DNA from: an uncultured Dialister sp.
GTDB taxonomy: Bacteria > Bacillota > Negativicutes > Veillonellales > Dialisteraceae
NCBI GenBank assembly: GCA_900543165.1
Contig: UQQQ01000005.1
Coordinates: 1 to 47,500 of the forward strand
DNA length: 47,500 nucleotides
Direction: 5' to 3'
Under the pieces are notes generated by a model. It was not told the origin of the DNA, searched no databases, and saw nothing but the letters and a program-made list of their open reading frames with translations. Each line of letters starts with the position of its first letter. Position 1 is the stretch's first letter. Below are positions 47,340 through 47,500 of this stretch, in pieces. The translations under genes were made by a program, and so were the position numbers.

Positions 47340-47500
47340 GTGAGGGGTTCAAGGGTTCAAGGTTCAGGGATCAGGGTGACTAATAACTTAAGGCTAGGGA
47401 CTTGAGACTAGGAGACATCAGACGTCAGACCCACATATCGTCATTTCGAGCGCCAGCGAGAAATCATTGTCATGCGCGGCTTGGCGGTCAATGATTGGAA
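47340..47500. repeat. intergenic repeat region at the window end
   Basis: GGTTCAAGGGTTCAAGG units, GACTAGGAGACATCAGACGTC heptamers, and the start of another CGTCATTTCGAGCG repeat (from about 47437) with its GAGAAATCATTGTCATGCGC body, cut off by the window end. Confidence 0.8.

Overview
The window looks like chromosome of a strictly anaerobic, Gram-negative-type (diderm) Firmicute, most likely class Negativicutes (Dialister/Veillonella-like; the genus is inference). Firmicute traits are a PolC-type replicase, a ctsR-mcsA-clpC heat-shock cluster, the radA-yacL-ispDF-gltX gene order and HisZ with short-form HisG. A periplasmic adaptor lipoprotein points to an outer membrane. An FprA flavodiiron protein points to anaerobiosis. 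Every confident gene lies on the + strand. No rRNA, tRNA or CRISPR array was seen.

Layout. 1-2052: amino-acid ABC transporter binding lipoprotein and permease, with no ATPase beside them. 2333-5219: fprA, an orphan efflux adaptor and a 3-methyladenine glycosylase, coupled by ATGA overlaps. 5431-9677: gyrA, recA, recX. 10149-15310: ctsR, a shortened mcsA, clpC and radA, with no mcsB. 15383-18236: a small lower-GC island with a transposase scrap and a two-gene restriction-modification-like cassette (EcoRI-family adenine methyltransferase plus a DUF262-HNH protein). The island sits where many Firmicutes carry disA. 18536-22754: PIN/TRAM membrane protein, fused ispDF, gltX. 23118-24703: rsmD, coaD and a coiled-coil protein. 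25238-29221: comEA, comEC, holA. 29697-34969: a VanW-family protein and an unusual PolC without its exonuclease insertion. 35380-37286: hslV, hslU. 37360-38640: a graveyard of IS21, IS3 and conjugative-element remnants. 38856-47308: a complete-looking histidine pathway set hisZ-G-D-C-B-H-A-F-IE, lacking only a histidinol-phosphatase.

The other dominant theme is intergenic DNA. Almost every gap over 150 bp is filled with short tandem repeats of about 7 bp (GTGACTA, GGGATTA, AGACATC, CCTGAAC types), a composite hairpin module (GCGGCG...CGCCGC) placed just upstream of genes, a CGTCATTTCGAGCG repeat family, and a 51-bp palindromic MITE-like element. These split operons (his, ctsR-clpC, SBP-permease). 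In one case they supply the last codons and stop of a gene (comEC).

The best candidates for new biology are the methyltransferase/DUF262-HNH cassette at the disA position, the exonuclease-less PolC, the loss of mcsB together with half of McsA, a ComEC whose metallo-beta-lactamase domain has lost its metal ligands, and the heptamer repeat system, which resembles the short tandem repeats of cyanobacteria.
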